Source: Moraxella sp.
GTDB lineage: Bacteria > Pseudomonadota > Gammaproteobacteria > Pseudomonadales > Moraxellaceae
Assembly (NCBI GenBank): GCA_030525705.1
Contig: JAUNEE010000002.1
Coordinates: 1-59,452, forward strand
Reading direction: 5' to 3'
DNA: 59,452 nucleotides
Below are positions 19,401 to 27,557 of this stretch, piece after piece. The position numbers and the translations under genes are program-made. The notes below the pieces were generated by a model that had not been told where the DNA came from, made no database searches, and worked only from the letters and a program-made list of their open reading frames with translations. How positions within the stretch are numbered: position 1 is the stretch's first letter; each line of letters begins with the position of its first letter.

Positions 19401-20189
19401 CAAGACATTTTCCAGCCATAAAGTCTCGCTCTCGCTGGGAGCTTCTTGGCTTTGTACAATCTTAATGGCTTTATCCAGCTCCGCCAAAAGATGGGCATAC
19501 TGATGTGGTACAGGCTTGTCATTTTTGGCAAGACTAGACAACCATACCGCTGTCATCTGCCATAGCCCCGCCAGACTTTTTTCATGCGTGGCAGCCTGAA
19601 GCTGACTTGACACCTTGCTTAAACTATCCAACGCCTCTTTATCATTGATGTTACTTTCTAGAAGTTTTTGGGTTTTAAGACGCCATTCACTCTCAAGAGC
19701 TTGGTAGCCATTAGCGTCCAAAAATGAAAATTCCACTTCACCGCTCGTGAACTTTTCGCTCACACTGATACGTTCGCCCTCTTCGGCCAATACCAGTTCA
19801 AAGGCGTCATTCGCTGCTTTTAACAAATCCTGCAAATAATAAATCCGCAAGTCCGTCAAGCCATGCTCAGCACTACCCGTCAGAACGAAGCGGTTAATTT
19901 CATACTGGAGCAGTTTACTGGCATAAAACACTTTCGGTGCAAGCGTTAGCTCAACTTGCTTATTCCCCAAATACACGCAAGTTTCTTTTAGAAGGTGCGC
20001 AAGCTTCGCAAAGGCAGTCAAATTTGCCAAAGTCAAAACGTTGCTAATCTCATGAAAACGTTGTGACATTGCCAAAAAGTCGGTTTCTATCCCTGCTTCC
20101 TGCCAAGCATGATGAATCTCGCCCATCTGCTCGTTCAGCGGGGTTAAAAGCCACTCTAACGCTACAAGGTCATTTGACTTATCACTCAT
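13476..20189 (-). CDS. chpA: ChpA, multi-Hpt hybrid CheA-type histidine kinase
   Basis: A 2237-residue kinase. The start at ATG 20189 (MSDKSNDLVALEWLLTPLNE) has AGGAAAA upstream; an earlier ATG adds 14 unlikely residues. The N-terminal 650 residues form a FimL-like helical region. Five Hpt domains follow, with phospho-His motifs near residues 686 and 866 (both HTLKGSGRMVGA), 1042 (HTLRGASG), 1328 (HTIKGGARLAG) and 1498 (HTIKGGARMVT). The dimer/HATPase domain has its N box near 1825 (HMLRNAIDHGIEM) and GRGVGMDVVR near 1923. A CheW domain and a C-terminal receiver (VVDDS, phospho-Asp near 2165 in LLDIEMP) complete it. ChpA phosphorylates PilG and PilH to control type IV pilus motility and cAMP. 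Acidic linkers separate the Hpt domains. Confidence 0.95.
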   Translation of the reverse strand: MSDKSNDLVALEWLLTPLNEQMGEIHHAWQEAGIETDFLAMSQRFHEISNVLTLANLTAFAKLAHLLKETCVYLGNKQVELTLAPKVFYASKLLQYEINRFVLTGSAEHGLTDLRIYYLQDLLKAANDAFELVLAEEGERISVSEKFTSGEVEFSFLDANGYQALESEWRLKTQKLLESNINDKEALDSLSKVSSQLQAATHEKSLAGLWQMTAVWLSSLAKNDKPVPHQYAHLLAELDKAIKIVQSQEAPSESETLWLENVLVDVYVQLCELGQTSDEAYELLAALSMSASSDEQFFPHILSVIEGLLYGMAKGEVSVAVLTEVKEQLGHRGWSFYESYAEQIIADIQSTEGDPDLFAQMQWQITTQLQDLYAAILNTHESIVAKVGDGVSAKSALGEEEMFKALRRVRILVEELKYAFSDYLHNKDSETLPDAEVFGELNQIFDDMGMSNVGAVSDQLAKLFTRIKAETPSQISWSFAYAAADGLSLLELFLDALAKQVFDHALLERAKARIEEAHSLMGTDGEAVAFEKKHSDSVLYDDSGEVTPAQFLEAATEDSAKAASEETDDEVWFDDDDVDLRDSTPALSDDVSSAKVDDVEAEMTLETEAEAELLVADSVATGGVMSAAYLLAKDSLKDDDFEFDEDIREIFVEEAEEVLESLADLLPSWQANPSNLNPLKDIRRGFHTLKGSGRMVGANNLGEMAWAVENLLNRVLDGTVPSTPVLVDFVIETTGLIPAMVQDFSDKETPRSDPAIVVLKANNLLAGKPISDGLSVSEAPAVVQKADVEEAEVEVAVTTNELPEVLLPFMASAAVLPELAVDEIDEDIKEIYIEEAAEVLEEITPLFAKWRHHTSDKSVLTDIRRGFHTLKGSGRMVGAVELGELAWSVENMLNRVLDDTVQVNDGMLALLEDVLGSFGGLVKLFEENSNDYPEVMTLWIATAHAYSKGHGDEFDYRALQSGATPAVAEEEVPNVEALQVMQEVELIVSQAQITIPDDDEEEILCLIFVEEARSLLSSVHEFVNNNANEVSVAVDDDVVRVFHTLRGASGLAPMLAVSQMGAVVEEGLQHLQRHDLMMTPKHLEALGRSVSLIEAHLDAYEKALLGESVDAQNATQEHADIEALMASDTPAAEVMDVASLIEGIDTLLDAELELEAALSNDKDQVKAYANTVLSEIEVLENRTLSSSKFQKLLFSLTAAYQVLEHHPEQASDDDFVNALIAAQVELTGLFDSLAGSMSLKLSDTVVSTLDRKVSDIQGYYSAIDKHELVMGEETANAAEVVYQEVDTDPELLEIFLEEASELDAAITETFNEWKEDTSNTEALKALQRHLHTIKGGARLAGISSIGDLTHEAETVYERMVDGRLTPTEGWVTAMQSVQDTLSLQIDEVKQNKRTFFATEAVSKLQTFLETGEPAAIAMPVLNANAAPAAEVVEAETETVTSDFDRRQLRSWHGTLPDADILAVFLEEAEDLVESSSEDFQVFRSNTGDLATLQSLQRKLHTIKGGARMVTANGLADLAHHMETVYEDLGSRRRPATRMIIQLLLSCHDWMTSAMTLLKATLNPSVPTLLIEALEKFSRRPDSLSEVPVVSLAEELDAILAHEAYERQRRGGRDISRMPPASGLFEQSEDTAASNEMIRISANLMERMINLSGEAAINRARIDMSMSSLTASIEEMGVTVQRLADQLRRMDIELEAQILAQIDDKALFEHEGFDPLEMDQYSLLNQLSKSLSESASDLLDLKATLLEKTRDGENLLLQLSRTQAELQDGLMYSRMVPFSRLTPRLQRIVRQVSSELGKSVELNVVNADDEMDRTILERITSPLEHMLRNAIDHGIEMPEERIAMGKSKTGHITLEVVREGSEILVHLTDDGAGINVEAVRKKAISQGLINENDTSLSDLDIMQYIFNAGLSTTSVITQISGRGVGMDVVRSEIRQLGGLVSVDSVRGQGSRFTMRVPLTVAVSDTLVVRAADRQYAIPLVQIERITQVDAKKLLKYYQSTKSTIEIDGEHYRLRYLNEILSGHDFSELLSTRQTFPVILVKNQAGQNLALQVDEIVGSRIEVVVKPLGRQLSHVSGISAATIMGDGSVMFILDLMALLRNARVRVAVAIEDTDKATRRPVVLVVDDSVTVRKVTSRFLERQGFETVVAKDGVDAIEILQELTPDLMLLDIEMPRMDGFEVATQVRRNSRLEDLPIIMITSRTGEKHRERAFEIGVTDYMGKPFQENDLLNRINMHLSR

Positions 20190-20243
20190 TCTAAATTTTC
20201 CTAATTTTTCAATTATTCGCAATACAACCAAAGCAATGCCAAA

Positions 20244-21086
20244 TTAGCGGGTAGTTTTCTGCCAAACATTGACCATTGGGTGCATGACACGCTGCATCTG
20301 TTCATGCTGCCAAAACAGACCATCGCCCGCACCTAGTATCAAATAACCGCCCTCATCAAGCCACTCCACCAGCCTTGACAAAATATCACGTTGGTCGAAA
20401 CGGCGAAAATACACGAGCATATTTTGACAGACAATCACTGAAGGTTTTTCACGAACACTGGCACGCATGGTGCTTAAAAACTGCCGCTCATCAAAAACAT
20501 TCGCCCAAACAAAACGTGCGTTAGTCTTTAACGAGTTCACCACGTGATAGCTGCCATCCGCTTGGTCATTTAAATAGACATGATAGCCGCTTGGAATTTC
20601 CCGCTTAGTGTGTGCAGGGTAGCTGGCTTTTTTTGCAACTTCCAAAATCCGCTGATTCGCATCTAAGCCTGCCACTAAAAAATCACGGGTAAACTGTGTG
20701 GTCATAAGCCGATGGGCTTGCTTTTTTTGCTCAAGTGCCATCACAAGCGACCACACCTCCTGTCCTGCCGCACAACCTACGCTCGCCACCACAAACGGTC
20801 TGACATCATTAGCGGTTAAGGCACTGACGTACAGGTCACAGACATAATCAAGCGCCTGCTTATCTCTAAAAAAATGGCTTTCTGTAATCAGCACGCCATC
20901 AATCAGCTTTTGATGTAAGGCGGGGTCACTTTTTAGTCTAGCAAAGAGCATTTCACTGCTCATATTAAGACTGTTTGCCACCTGCTTAATGGCATTTGCT
21001 AGCCACTGGTGTTGGTTTTTTGGCAAGAAAAAACCAACATGGGTCTCGATGTACTCTTGCCATACTTCTAAAGAGGGTTGCATCAC
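20244..21086 (-). CDS. pilK: PilK, CheR-type chemoreceptor methyltransferase
   Basis: A 280-residue CheR-family methyltransferase. The N-terminal helical domain is followed by TESHFFRDKQAL, the family motif, and the SAM-binding loop SVGCAAGQEVWSLVMAL near residue 100. VCQNMLVYF matches the conserved CheR CRNVLIYF strand. It should methylate glutamates on PilJ. It lies between pilJ and chpA in the usual order, 54 bases before chpA. Confidence 0.9.
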   Translation of the reverse strand: MMQPSLEVWQEYIETHVGFFLPKNQHQWLANAIKQVANSLNMSSEMLFARLKSDPALHQKLIDGVLITESHFFRDKQALDYVCDLYVSALTANDVRPFVVASVGCAAGQEVWSLVMALEQKKQAHRLMTTQFTRDFLVAGLDANQRILEVAKKASYPAHTKREIPSGYHVYLNDQADGSYHVVNSLKTNARFVWANVFDERQFLSTMRASVREKPSVIVCQNMLVYFRRFDQRDILSRLVEWLDEGGYLILGAGDGLFWQHEQMQRVMHPMVNVWQKTTR

Positions 21087-21170
21087 TACTGCTCAATCCA
21101 AGCCACTGCCAACACGCAATCGTCAAGCTGGCAGGGCAGAGCCACACAAACCGCCAGCTTGCACCTGCTG

Positions 21171-23240
21171 TTATTCTACTCTAAAGTCATCTTCAGCAAC
21201 AAAGACATCATCATCTGACAGCTTGAAGCCAGAGACAGACTCTTGCAGCGCAGCCGCCATCTCGTTTAGACGACCGACCGAACGTGCAGTTGCCATCGTA
21301 CCTGATGAGGTCTGAGAAGTAATGTCTTGGATAATGTTCATCGTGCTTGAAATGTGACCTGCAGACGTTGCTTGTTGTTGTGCTGCATTCGAAATGCTTT
21401 GAATCAAGTCCGCCAAGGTATTAGAAACGCTTTGTACTTCTTCTAGTGCCTCACCCGCGTCTTTCGCCAACTTCGCACCACGCACAACCTCAGCGGTGGT
21501 TTGCTCCATTGAGCTTACCGCTTCGTTGGTATCCGCCTGAATGGTCTTAACCAGTGTTTCAATCTGACGGGTTGCGTTAGCAGAACGTTCCGCAAGACGC
21601 TGAACCTCGTCCGCAACGACCGCAAAACCACGACCAGCCTCACCCGCCATAGACGCCTGAATCGCAGCGTTCAAAGCCAGAATGTTCGTTTGGTCGGCAA
21701 TGTCGTTAATCAAGCTTACGATGTCACCAATCTCTTGCGAAGATTCACCCAGACGCTTAATACGCTTCGAGGTTTCTTGAATCTGGTCACGGATAATGTT
21801 CATGCCCTCGATGGAACGCTGTACCACTTCCGCCCCGTTATGCGCAATCGCAACCGAACGCTGTGCAACCGCTGCCGATTCAGAAGCGTTCGCAGATACT
21901 TGGTCAATCGACACTGCCATCTCGTTAATCGCCGCAGATACGCCCGCGATTTCTTGAGCTTGATGTTCAGACGCCTCAGCCAGTTCTACTGCGGTTTTTT
22001 GGGTTTGTTGTGAAGACTGGGCAACTCGGTCTGCCGTGGTGTTAATGGCAAGTACCAACTGACGCAGTTGGTCAATCGCAAAGTTCACAGAGTCTGCAAT
22101 CGCCCCTGTAAAGTCTTCGGATACGGTAGCGTTTACGGTCAAGTCACCTTCCGCCAAGTCACCCAATTCATCAAGCAGTCGCAAAATTGCCATTTGCGAG
22201 CGTTCGTTTTCTTCTTGGATTTTACGGGCACGTTCTTGCTCCATTTCACGTTCTTGACGTTCATGCAGCGTTTCTTTGGTAGATTCTAGACGTTCTGTTT
22301 GGCTTCTTAGGCTAAGCAGTCGCATCAATGCCATACCAAGACCCAGCATACCAATCAAAAGACCGATGGCAGCTGTGATGATTCTTGGCTGGGATAAAAT
22401 ACTACGGTCAATGCCCGCAAGCTTGGTTTGCGTTGCTGCAGCAATGTCTGTTAAAGCTTGGGCAGATTCTCGAGACTGGATAGCAGGATTACTCAAGGTC
22501 TCAAGCTCATTGGCACGTGGAGCGATAAACTCATTATAAGTCGCCTCCACTGCTTGCAGGGCAGGTACAGCCAGCCCGAAGTTTTGGACGTGTGATTTTA
22601 GGGTTTCGTCAAAGGCAGCCGCTTCTTCTTTAAAGGCATTTGAACTGCTGGTGCTGCTGGTTAACGCACTCATTTCATTGGCGATACGCTCAGCACGCAC
22701 AATCTGTGCCTGAATCTCTCTAATCAAGGAAGCAGGCTGACGGGTCGCCAACGCTTGATCCATGGCAGTGCCGTACTCAGTTTGCATACGCTTGGCGGCT
22801 TCCGAGACTTGACGCTGCAAGTCTTGGAGTGCGTCCACGTCATTTTTATGCTCTAGCACATAGTTAATTTGTTCTTTTTTCGCCTGCCAGTCACGAGCCA
22901 GCTCATCAAAAATCGCTGCATTGCCCATGTTGCTCGCTTGCGCACCTTGCAATGCCAACTCATAGCCTGCCACGTCTGTCTGTAGGCGACTATACGCCGT
23001 TGAGCTTACCTCAAAATCACGGGAAAAAGTTGCATCATTCACATCTCTGACGATGTTGGCAGCCGCCACTTCCATCTGATTGACATAACCAAGATAGCCT
23101 GTCACTTTGGTCAATGAATGCACCAAGTAAATCAAGCTTAGCACGCTAATGACACCAAATAATCCCAAAGCAAGCAGCCATGTCCGCTCACGACTTTGGT
23201 CTTCTTTTGGTGCTACGGGGGCAATCAAAGCATCACTCAT
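21171..23240 (-). CDS. pilJ: PilJ, type IV pilus methyl-accepting chemoreceptor
   Basis: A 689-residue membrane receptor. The start at ATG 23240 ([15 protein letters not shown]) has an AAGGAA ribosome site; an earlier start adds 21 residues unlike the family. One transmembrane helix lies at about 24-44 and a second at about 287-307, bracketing a large periplasmic ligand or pilin-sensing domain. HAMP and signalling domains follow, with the receptor tip [12 protein letters not shown] and [20 protein letters not shown] near residues 513-547. PilJ signals through PilI to ChpA. The tip sequence is well conserved. The signalling domain ends in an acidic tail. Confidence 0.95.
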   Translation of the reverse strand: MSDALIAPVAPKEDQSRERTWLLALGLFGVISVLSLIYLVHSLTKVTGYLGYVNQMEVAAANIVRDVNDATFSRDFEVSSTAYSRLQTDVAGYELALQGAQASNMGNAAIFDELARDWQAKKEQINYVLEHKNDVDALQDLQRQVSEAAKRMQTEYGTAMDQALATRQPASLIREIQAQIVRAERIANEMSALTSSTSSSNAFKEEAAAFDETLKSHVQNFGLAVPALQAVEATYNEFIAPRANELETLSNPAIQSRESAQALTDIAAATQTKLAGIDRSILSQPRIITAAIGLLIGMLGLGMALMRLLSLRSQTERLESTKETLHERQEREMEQERARKIQEENERSQMAILRLLDELGDLAEGDLTVNATVSEDFTGAIADSVNFAIDQLRQLVLAINTTADRVAQSSQQTQKTAVELAEASEHQAQEIAGVSAAINEMAVSIDQVSANASESAAVAQRSVAIAHNGAEVVQRSIEGMNIIRDQIQETSKRIKRLGESSQEIGDIVSLINDIADQTNILALNAAIQASMAGEAGRGFAVVADEVQRLAERSANATRQIETLVKTIQADTNEAVSSMEQTTAEVVRGAKLAKDAGEALEEVQSVSNTLADLIQSISNAAQQQATSAGHISSTMNIIQDITSQTSSGTMATARSVGRLNEMAAALQESVSGFKLSDDDVFVAEDDFRVE

Positions 23241-23271
23241 CTTTAATTCCTTACAAAACCTTACAGCAATC

Positions 23272-23346
23272 AGGGTCTGTTTGACACACGTTAGCAAACC
23301 CACTTATTTTTAACATCTGCTTGCAGTCACAACCGCCACAGACCCT
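23272..23346. repeat. Inverted repeat in pilI-pilJ spacer
   Basis: Arms AGGGTCTGT at 23272-23280 and ACAGACCCT at 23338-23346 form a perfect 9-bp inverted repeat with a 57-base loop, next to a T-run on the + strand. It sits in the 252-base spacer between pilI and pilJ, where it may shape or attenuate the leftward transcript. No matching copy was noticed elsewhere. Confidence 0.45.
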
Positions 23347-23492
23347 AATTTTTTAATCACGTTTAATGATGAATATAAATTTTTCACAAAGCCCAATGAT
23401 GGTTATTTAAGCTTTACTTTTACGTTATAAATTGTCCAGTAACGCCCACACGCTTGGCGTCTAAAAAGGCAAATCAACCTGCCGAGCTCACC

Positions 23493-24026
23493 TTAAGAAC
23501 CCGTAGAGGCATTCATATAACGGGCGTCTTCAGTCAAAAGGCTGGGCATAAATACCCGAAAATCCTCACCATCCTTGACGAATTTCCCGTGGTTATAAGG
23601 GGCAAATACCGATGTTTTTGGCATTTCTTCTGCCACGTACTGTGTGCTAATAAAGCGGTGAATCCCCAACACTTGGTCAACCAGCAGACCTGAGAAAACC
23701 TCACCTTTATCAATCACCAGCACCTTACGGTTTTTTAGTCGCTCAAGACTCTGCACACCTAAAAACTGTGCCAAATCCGTCAAAGGCAACAGACGTCCAC
23801 GGACGTTCGCCACACCCAAAAGCCAAGGCTCAGTCAGCGGCATGGCGGTCAGTTCAGGCAACGCCAAAACCTCAGAGACTTCACCCAAAGGTGCCACCAA
23901 ACGCTCGCCTGCCACCTCAAAGACAATACCTACCCAGTCTTCTTGGTCGGGGTTATTTCGCCCTGTTTGACGAGCCTCAGCAAGGTCTGCCAAACGCAGG
24001 AGTTCAATAAATCCACGAGAAGCCAC
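23493..24026 (-). CDS. pilI: PilI, CheW-type coupling protein
   Basis: A 177-residue CheW-domain protein (VGIVFEVAGERLVAPLGEVS, then GVANVRGRLLPLTDLAQFLG, the conserved CheW strand). It couples PilJ to the ChpA kinase. It begins four bases after pilH. The domain occupies nearly the whole length. Confidence 0.9.
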   Translation of the reverse strand: MASRGFIELLRLADLAEARQTGRNNPDQEDWVGIVFEVAGERLVAPLGEVSEVLALPELTAMPLTEPWLLGVANVRGRLLPLTDLAQFLGVQSLERLKNRKVLVIDKGEVFSGLLVDQVLGIHRFISTQYVAEEMPKTSVFAPYNHGKFVKDGEDFRVFMPSLLTEDARYMNASTGS

Positions 24027-24030
24027 AAGT

Positions 24031-24393
24031 CTACTCCATCACTGCATGAATGACCCGAATCAACTCTTCTTCATCAACTGGCTTGGTTAGGTACTCCTTT
24101 GCCCCTTGACGTTTGCCCCATACACGGTCGGTTTCTTGGTTTTTTGTGCTGACAATCACCACAGGGATATGAGCGGTGTGCTTATCACGGGTGATTTTTC
24201 TTGTGGCTTGAAAGCCGTTCATTTCAGGCATGACAACGTCCATTAAAATCACGTCTGGCAGGTGCTTTACTGCCATTTCATAGCCTTCAACGCCATTTGC
24301 TGCACTCACCGTGTCATAGCTGTGTTTCGCCAAAATCTCTTTAAACCGAGCCATTTCTGTCGGTGAGTCATCGACTACCAGTACTTTGGTCAT
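24031..24393 (-). CDS. pilH: PilH, CheY-like response regulator
   Basis: A 120-residue stand-alone receiver. The acidic pair is in LVVDDSPTE, phospho-acceptor Asp52 is in ILMDVVMPEMNGF, the conserved Thr/Ser is in VIVSTK and the Lys in EYLTKPVDE. In Pseudomonas, PilH acts with or against PilG to control pilus retraction and direction. It lies between pilG and pilI in the standard order. Confidence 0.92.
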   Translation of the reverse strand: MTKVLVVDDSPTEMARFKEILAKHSYDTVSAANGVEGYEMAVKHLPDVILMDVVMPEMNGFQATRKITRDKHTAHIPVVIVSTKNQETDRVWGKRQGAKEYLTKPVDEEELIRVIHAVME

Positions 24394-24520
24394 ATATACC
24401 CTTCACTTGACACCAAAAAAGCGTCTGTTTTTTTATGTGTATGCAACTAAAGCCAAGCTTTTCCCACCAGCGACATACACGATGAATCACAAGCTTATCG
24501 CTTGACAAGCCCCCAAAAGC

Positions 24521-24901
24521 TTATTTGCGGTAATGGTTGATGGTTGCAAACAAGTCTTCTTTACTAAATGGCTTGGTCAAATATTCGTCAGAACCCACGA
24601 TACGACCACGAGCTTTATCAAATAGACCATCTTTAGAAGACAGCATAATGACAGGCTTTTGGGCGTATTCTGGGTGATTTTTAATCAAAGCACAGGTCTG
24701 ATAACCATCAAGACGAGGCATCATGATGTCCACGAAAATGATGTCAGGGTTGGCGTCAACGATTTTTGCAAGAGCATCAAAGCCATCAACAGCGGTCACC
24801 ACATCACAGCCTTCTTTTTGGAGCAGCGTTTCAGCGGTACGGCGAATGGTTTTTGAGTCATCGATAATCATGACTTTTAGACCTTGGAAGTTAGTATCCA
24901 T
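24521..24901 (-). CDS. pilG: PilG, CheY-like response regulator
   Basis: A 126-residue receiver starting MDTNFQGLKVMIIDDSKTIR. Phospho-acceptor Asp58 is in IIFVDIMMPRLDGYQ and the conserved Lys is in DEYLTKPFSKED. PilG receives phosphate from ChpA and promotes pilus extension and cAMP synthesis in relatives. It heads the leftward cluster and is followed by pilH after a 127-base spacer. The promoter should lie in the region to its right. Confidence 0.93.
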   Translation of the reverse strand: MDTNFQGLKVMIIDDSKTIRRTAETLLQKEGCDVVTAVDGFDALAKIVDANPDIIFVDIMMPRLDGYQTCALIKNHPEYAQKPVIMLSSKDGLFDKARGRIVGSDEYLTKPFSKEDLFATINHYRK

Positions 24902-25357
24902 TTGATTTTCCTAATAAAAGTAACAGCATTCATACTTTTTAAGGCTATGATATCACCCCAAAAGTACAAAACAACAAGAACAGAAGCAGCACTTCAATTC
25001 TCAGACACAAATTTTATCCTTACTTTTTACCATAAAATAATAGGTTTTTCCACTTATTTTAGACAAAAAACCCAAAGCACCTAACGAATAGTCAAAAATT
25101 AACCAAATTCAGCACAGCTGTTACCAATTACCGCCAATTTACGTCCTTTTAGCCCTTGCTAAACTGTGTTACAATAAACCACTTATCTTTTCTTTTGTCG
25201 TTGTTTAACACCAAAAACCACCCCAACCGTTCAGCCAAGCATAACGCCTGACGACACGGTTTCCCAAAAGGCTTTTTAATCCCACCAAGAACGAAAAGCC
25301 AAGGTGAGATATGTTGAGTTTAACCAAAAAAACGCCCACGCTCGTTGATTGCCCATC
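24902..25357. other. Divergent intergenic region, pilG and adaptor lipoprotein
   Basis: 456 bases without a secure gene, holding the start regions of the leftward pil-chp cluster and the rightward adaptor-like lipoprotein. A strong Shine-Dalgarno-like AAGGTGAG at 25301-25308 precedes ATG 25311, which opens a 42-codon frame ending at 25439 in a different frame from the lipoprotein. It may be a leader peptide or coincidence. No repeat or RNA was recognised. Confidence 0.45.
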
Positions 25358-26443
25358 ATGCTCTATTTATTTAAAAAGCCCGTCACGTCTCGCCCAGCAC
25401 CCCGCCTACTTTGTGCGATGTTGGCGGTTTTTTTATTGACAGCGTGCCAACCCCAAAACTCGAACACGCCCTCAGACGCCCATTTTACCTTGACCCGTGA
25501 TGCCGTCACTTTGGACAAAAGCCACATCATCGGTGTGCAAACCAGCCTATACCAGCCAAGCTTCGAGCTTTTAGGCGTGGTACTGCCAAAAGAGCAAGCC
25601 AACATCATCGCCCCCACCAGTGGCACGCTCATGCGGGTGTTTGCCAAAGAAAACATTTCCGTCAAAAAAGGCGACACACTTGCCCTGTTACGCCCCATTC
25701 AAGACGCCGATAACACAAAAAAAACACTCACCATAAAAGCCCCTTTTCACGGCAAAATCAAAAAAATCCACACCAAAGAAAACGCCTACATCACCTTAAA
25801 TGCCGTGCTACTTTCTTTGGAATCTGATGACGCCTTTTCTTTTGTGGGCAGTCTGCCGACCGTATTTAGCGACCAATTACGCATCGGGCAGTCGGTGAAT
25901 TTTTCCATCAAAAAAAGCCGCCAAGACAGTGAAAACTCAAGCACGCCCGAGCCAAACAACCCAAAAGATGCCAAGCCTTTATCACTCACCCAGTCTGCCG
26001 CCCAAACCGTCCCAACCAAAGCCGCCAGCACACTCACAGGGCAAATCGCCGACATAAAACCACACCCAACCACCCCAAATCACAGTCTTGTGACCGTACA
26101 TATGCTGCCTGAGAGCAACCACGCCCTAAGTGGCGGTGTGTCCTTGGGCGGGCGGGTAAATTATGGGGATTTGAGTGTCGGGACGCTGGTGCCACGCCAC
26201 GCCATCAAAGATGCAGCCGACCTAGAACTCCTAAAAAAACCTCCCTACACGCCCGCCTTCCCCCTGCCTGCCAAAGTCTGGGTCATCGGGCAAGACGCAC
26301 GTTTGGCATTAAAAGAGGTGGAAGTAGTCGCCTATAAACCTGCCAACGACCGCTATCTGGTCAGCGGCGTCAGCCAAGACAGCCTCATCGCCACCGCCGA
26401 GCTGCCCTTTAGTGCCGACGGCTATGCGGTGCGTGTGCGTTAA
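25358..26443 (+). CDS. Periplasmic adaptor-like lipoprotein (HlyD/MFP type)
   Basis: A 361-residue protein. The ATG at 25358 gives a lipoprotein signal with lipobox LLTAC, Cys at residue 30. The segment LLGVVLPKEQANIIAPTSGT, then NISVKKGDTLALLRP and APFHGKIKKIHTKENAYI, is a lipoyl/barrel-sandwich half-motif pair as in membrane-fusion proteins. The usual central coiled-coil hairpin is absent, replaced by a Ser/Pro/Asn-rich segment near 185-225. No transporter or outer-membrane partner gene is adjacent, so the pump it would serve is unknown. No Shine-Dalgarno sequence precedes this ATG or the TTG at 25349, and an in-frame TGA at 25346 blocks any earlier start. Confidence 0.65.
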   Translation: MLYLFKKPVTSRPAPRLLCAMLAVFLLTACQPQNSNTPSDAHFTLTRDAVTLDKSHIIGVQTSLYQPSFELLGVVLPKEQANIIAPTSGTLMRVFAKENISVKKGDTLALLRPIQDADNTKKTLTIKAPFHGKIKKIHTKENAYITLNAVLLSLESDDAFSFVGSLPTVFSDQLRIGQSVNFSIKKSRQDSENSSTPEPNNPKDAKPLSLTQSAAQTVPTKAASTLTGQIADIKPHPTTPNHSLVTVHMLPESNHALSGGVSLGGRVNYGDLSVGTLVPRHAIKDAADLELLKKPPYTPAFPLPAKVWVIGQDARLALKEVEVVAYKPANDRYLVSGVSQDSLIATAELPFSADGYAVRVR

Positions 26444-26826
26444 TCAAATCAACACAAAAAGCCGCATTTAACAAATAATCTCCACATCTCATCAAGCCGT
26501 TCGCCTTAAGCTATGCTTTCGGGTGAACGGTTTTTTCTGTTATGGGTCGACACGCTCACTTTGAGCAAAAACCTAATAATGTGGTGCATTTTTGAGTTTA
26601 ATTTACTGTATTAGTCAAAATCGTCCGATTTGAAATATTTTGTTACAATGTTACTGAGTATTGGGGAAATGGGCGGAATTGCCTAACATTGATTGAAAAA
26701 ACATAACAATTTTTCGCTTGCGGTTGGCATAAAAGCTTGGCATTATACTAACAAGCGTCAACTGCTCGAATAATTCAGCACCACGACCCAAATACATCAA
26801 ACAAACATTCATAAAAGGGCAATCCC
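26444..26826. other. Intergenic region with degenerate MITE copy
   Basis: 383 bases with no gene. About 26455-26610 is a diverged copy of the MITE-like element described below. The remainder, 26611-26826, should hold the promoter of the two-component operon. TATACT near 26746 is a possible -10 box without a well-placed -35. Confidence 0.5.
26455..26610 (+). mobile_element. Degenerate MITE-like element (copy A)
   Basis: It shares with copies B and C the internal hairpin GCCGTTCGCC / GGTGAACGGTTTTTT and the right end TTGAGTTTAATTTACTGTA. The left terminal inverted repeat is lost or unrecognisable. The internal hairpin followed by T6 could terminate transcription of the upstream adaptor gene. 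Confidence 0.6.
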
Positions 26827-27549
26827 ATGAGCAAGCAAATCCTACTCATCGAAGACGATCCAGATTTGGCAGAATTAGTAAGTGAATACCTCACCATGAA
26901 TTACTATGACGTTCACCATGCCGCCACAGGCACGGCTGGGGTGGATTTACTAGAAGCCAAAGAGCGTGACATTAACCTTGTGATTTTAGATTTGATGCTG
27001 CCTGACATGGACGGCATTCAAGTTTGCCAAAAAATCCGTGGCTCAAAAAACCCCCAAATCAACAAAGTCCCTATCGTCATGCTCACCGCAAAAGGCGACA
27101 CCACCGACCGTGTGCTAGGTCTTGAAATGGGTGCAGATGACTACATCGCCAAGCCTTTCGAACCAAGAGAACTGCTGGCTCGTATCCGTGCCGTCCTTCG
27201 CCGTCACGAAACCCCAAACCAAGCAGACATCAATGTCGGCAGTTTAAAATTCGGGCGTTTGACTGTGTATCCTGACAGCCATGAAGTCACCATCGATGAC
27301 AAGCCTGTCCGTCTGACCACGCACCAGTTCCAGCTTTTACACTACTTCGCCACCCATGCAGGCAAAGTCCTAAACCGTGAACAACTGTGGCAAGCCATGC
27401 CCAATGATGACAGCTCTGAGAACATTGACCGTGCCATCGATGTGCATATTTCACGTCTAAGAGCCTTAATCGAAGACAATCCAAGACAGCCCAAGCGTAT
27501 CATCACCGTACGTGGCGTGGGTTATCAATTCGCCACCGACCAAGTCTAA
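26827..27549 (+). CDS. OmpR-family response regulator, RstA-like
   Basis: A 240-residue regulator. The receiver domain carries LLIEDDPD, phospho-Asp55 in LVILDLMLPDMDG and Lys in DDYIAKPFEPRE. The C-terminal winged-helix DNA-binding domain starts near residue 135 and ends in VRGVGYQF. It is the partner of the histidine kinase that starts nine bases after its stop codon. The signal and targets are not deducible. Confidence 0.93.
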   Translation: MSKQILLIEDDPDLAELVSEYLTMNYYDVHHAATGTAGVDLLEAKERDINLVILDLMLPDMDGIQVCQKIRGSKNPQINKVPIVMLTAKGDTTDRVLGLEMGADDYIAKPFEPRELLARIRAVLRRHETPNQADINVGSLKFGRLTVYPDSHEVTIDDKPVRLTTHQFQLLHYFATHAGKVLNREQLWQAMPNDDSSENIDRAIDVHISRLRALIEDNPRQPKRIITVRGVGYQFATDQV

Positions 27550-27557
27550 GGGCATTT

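Noticed and set aside
25311-25439. Leader ORF as a gene
   Set aside because: It overlaps the lipoprotein frame, encodes no recognisable sequence, and may be chance; noted only as a question.
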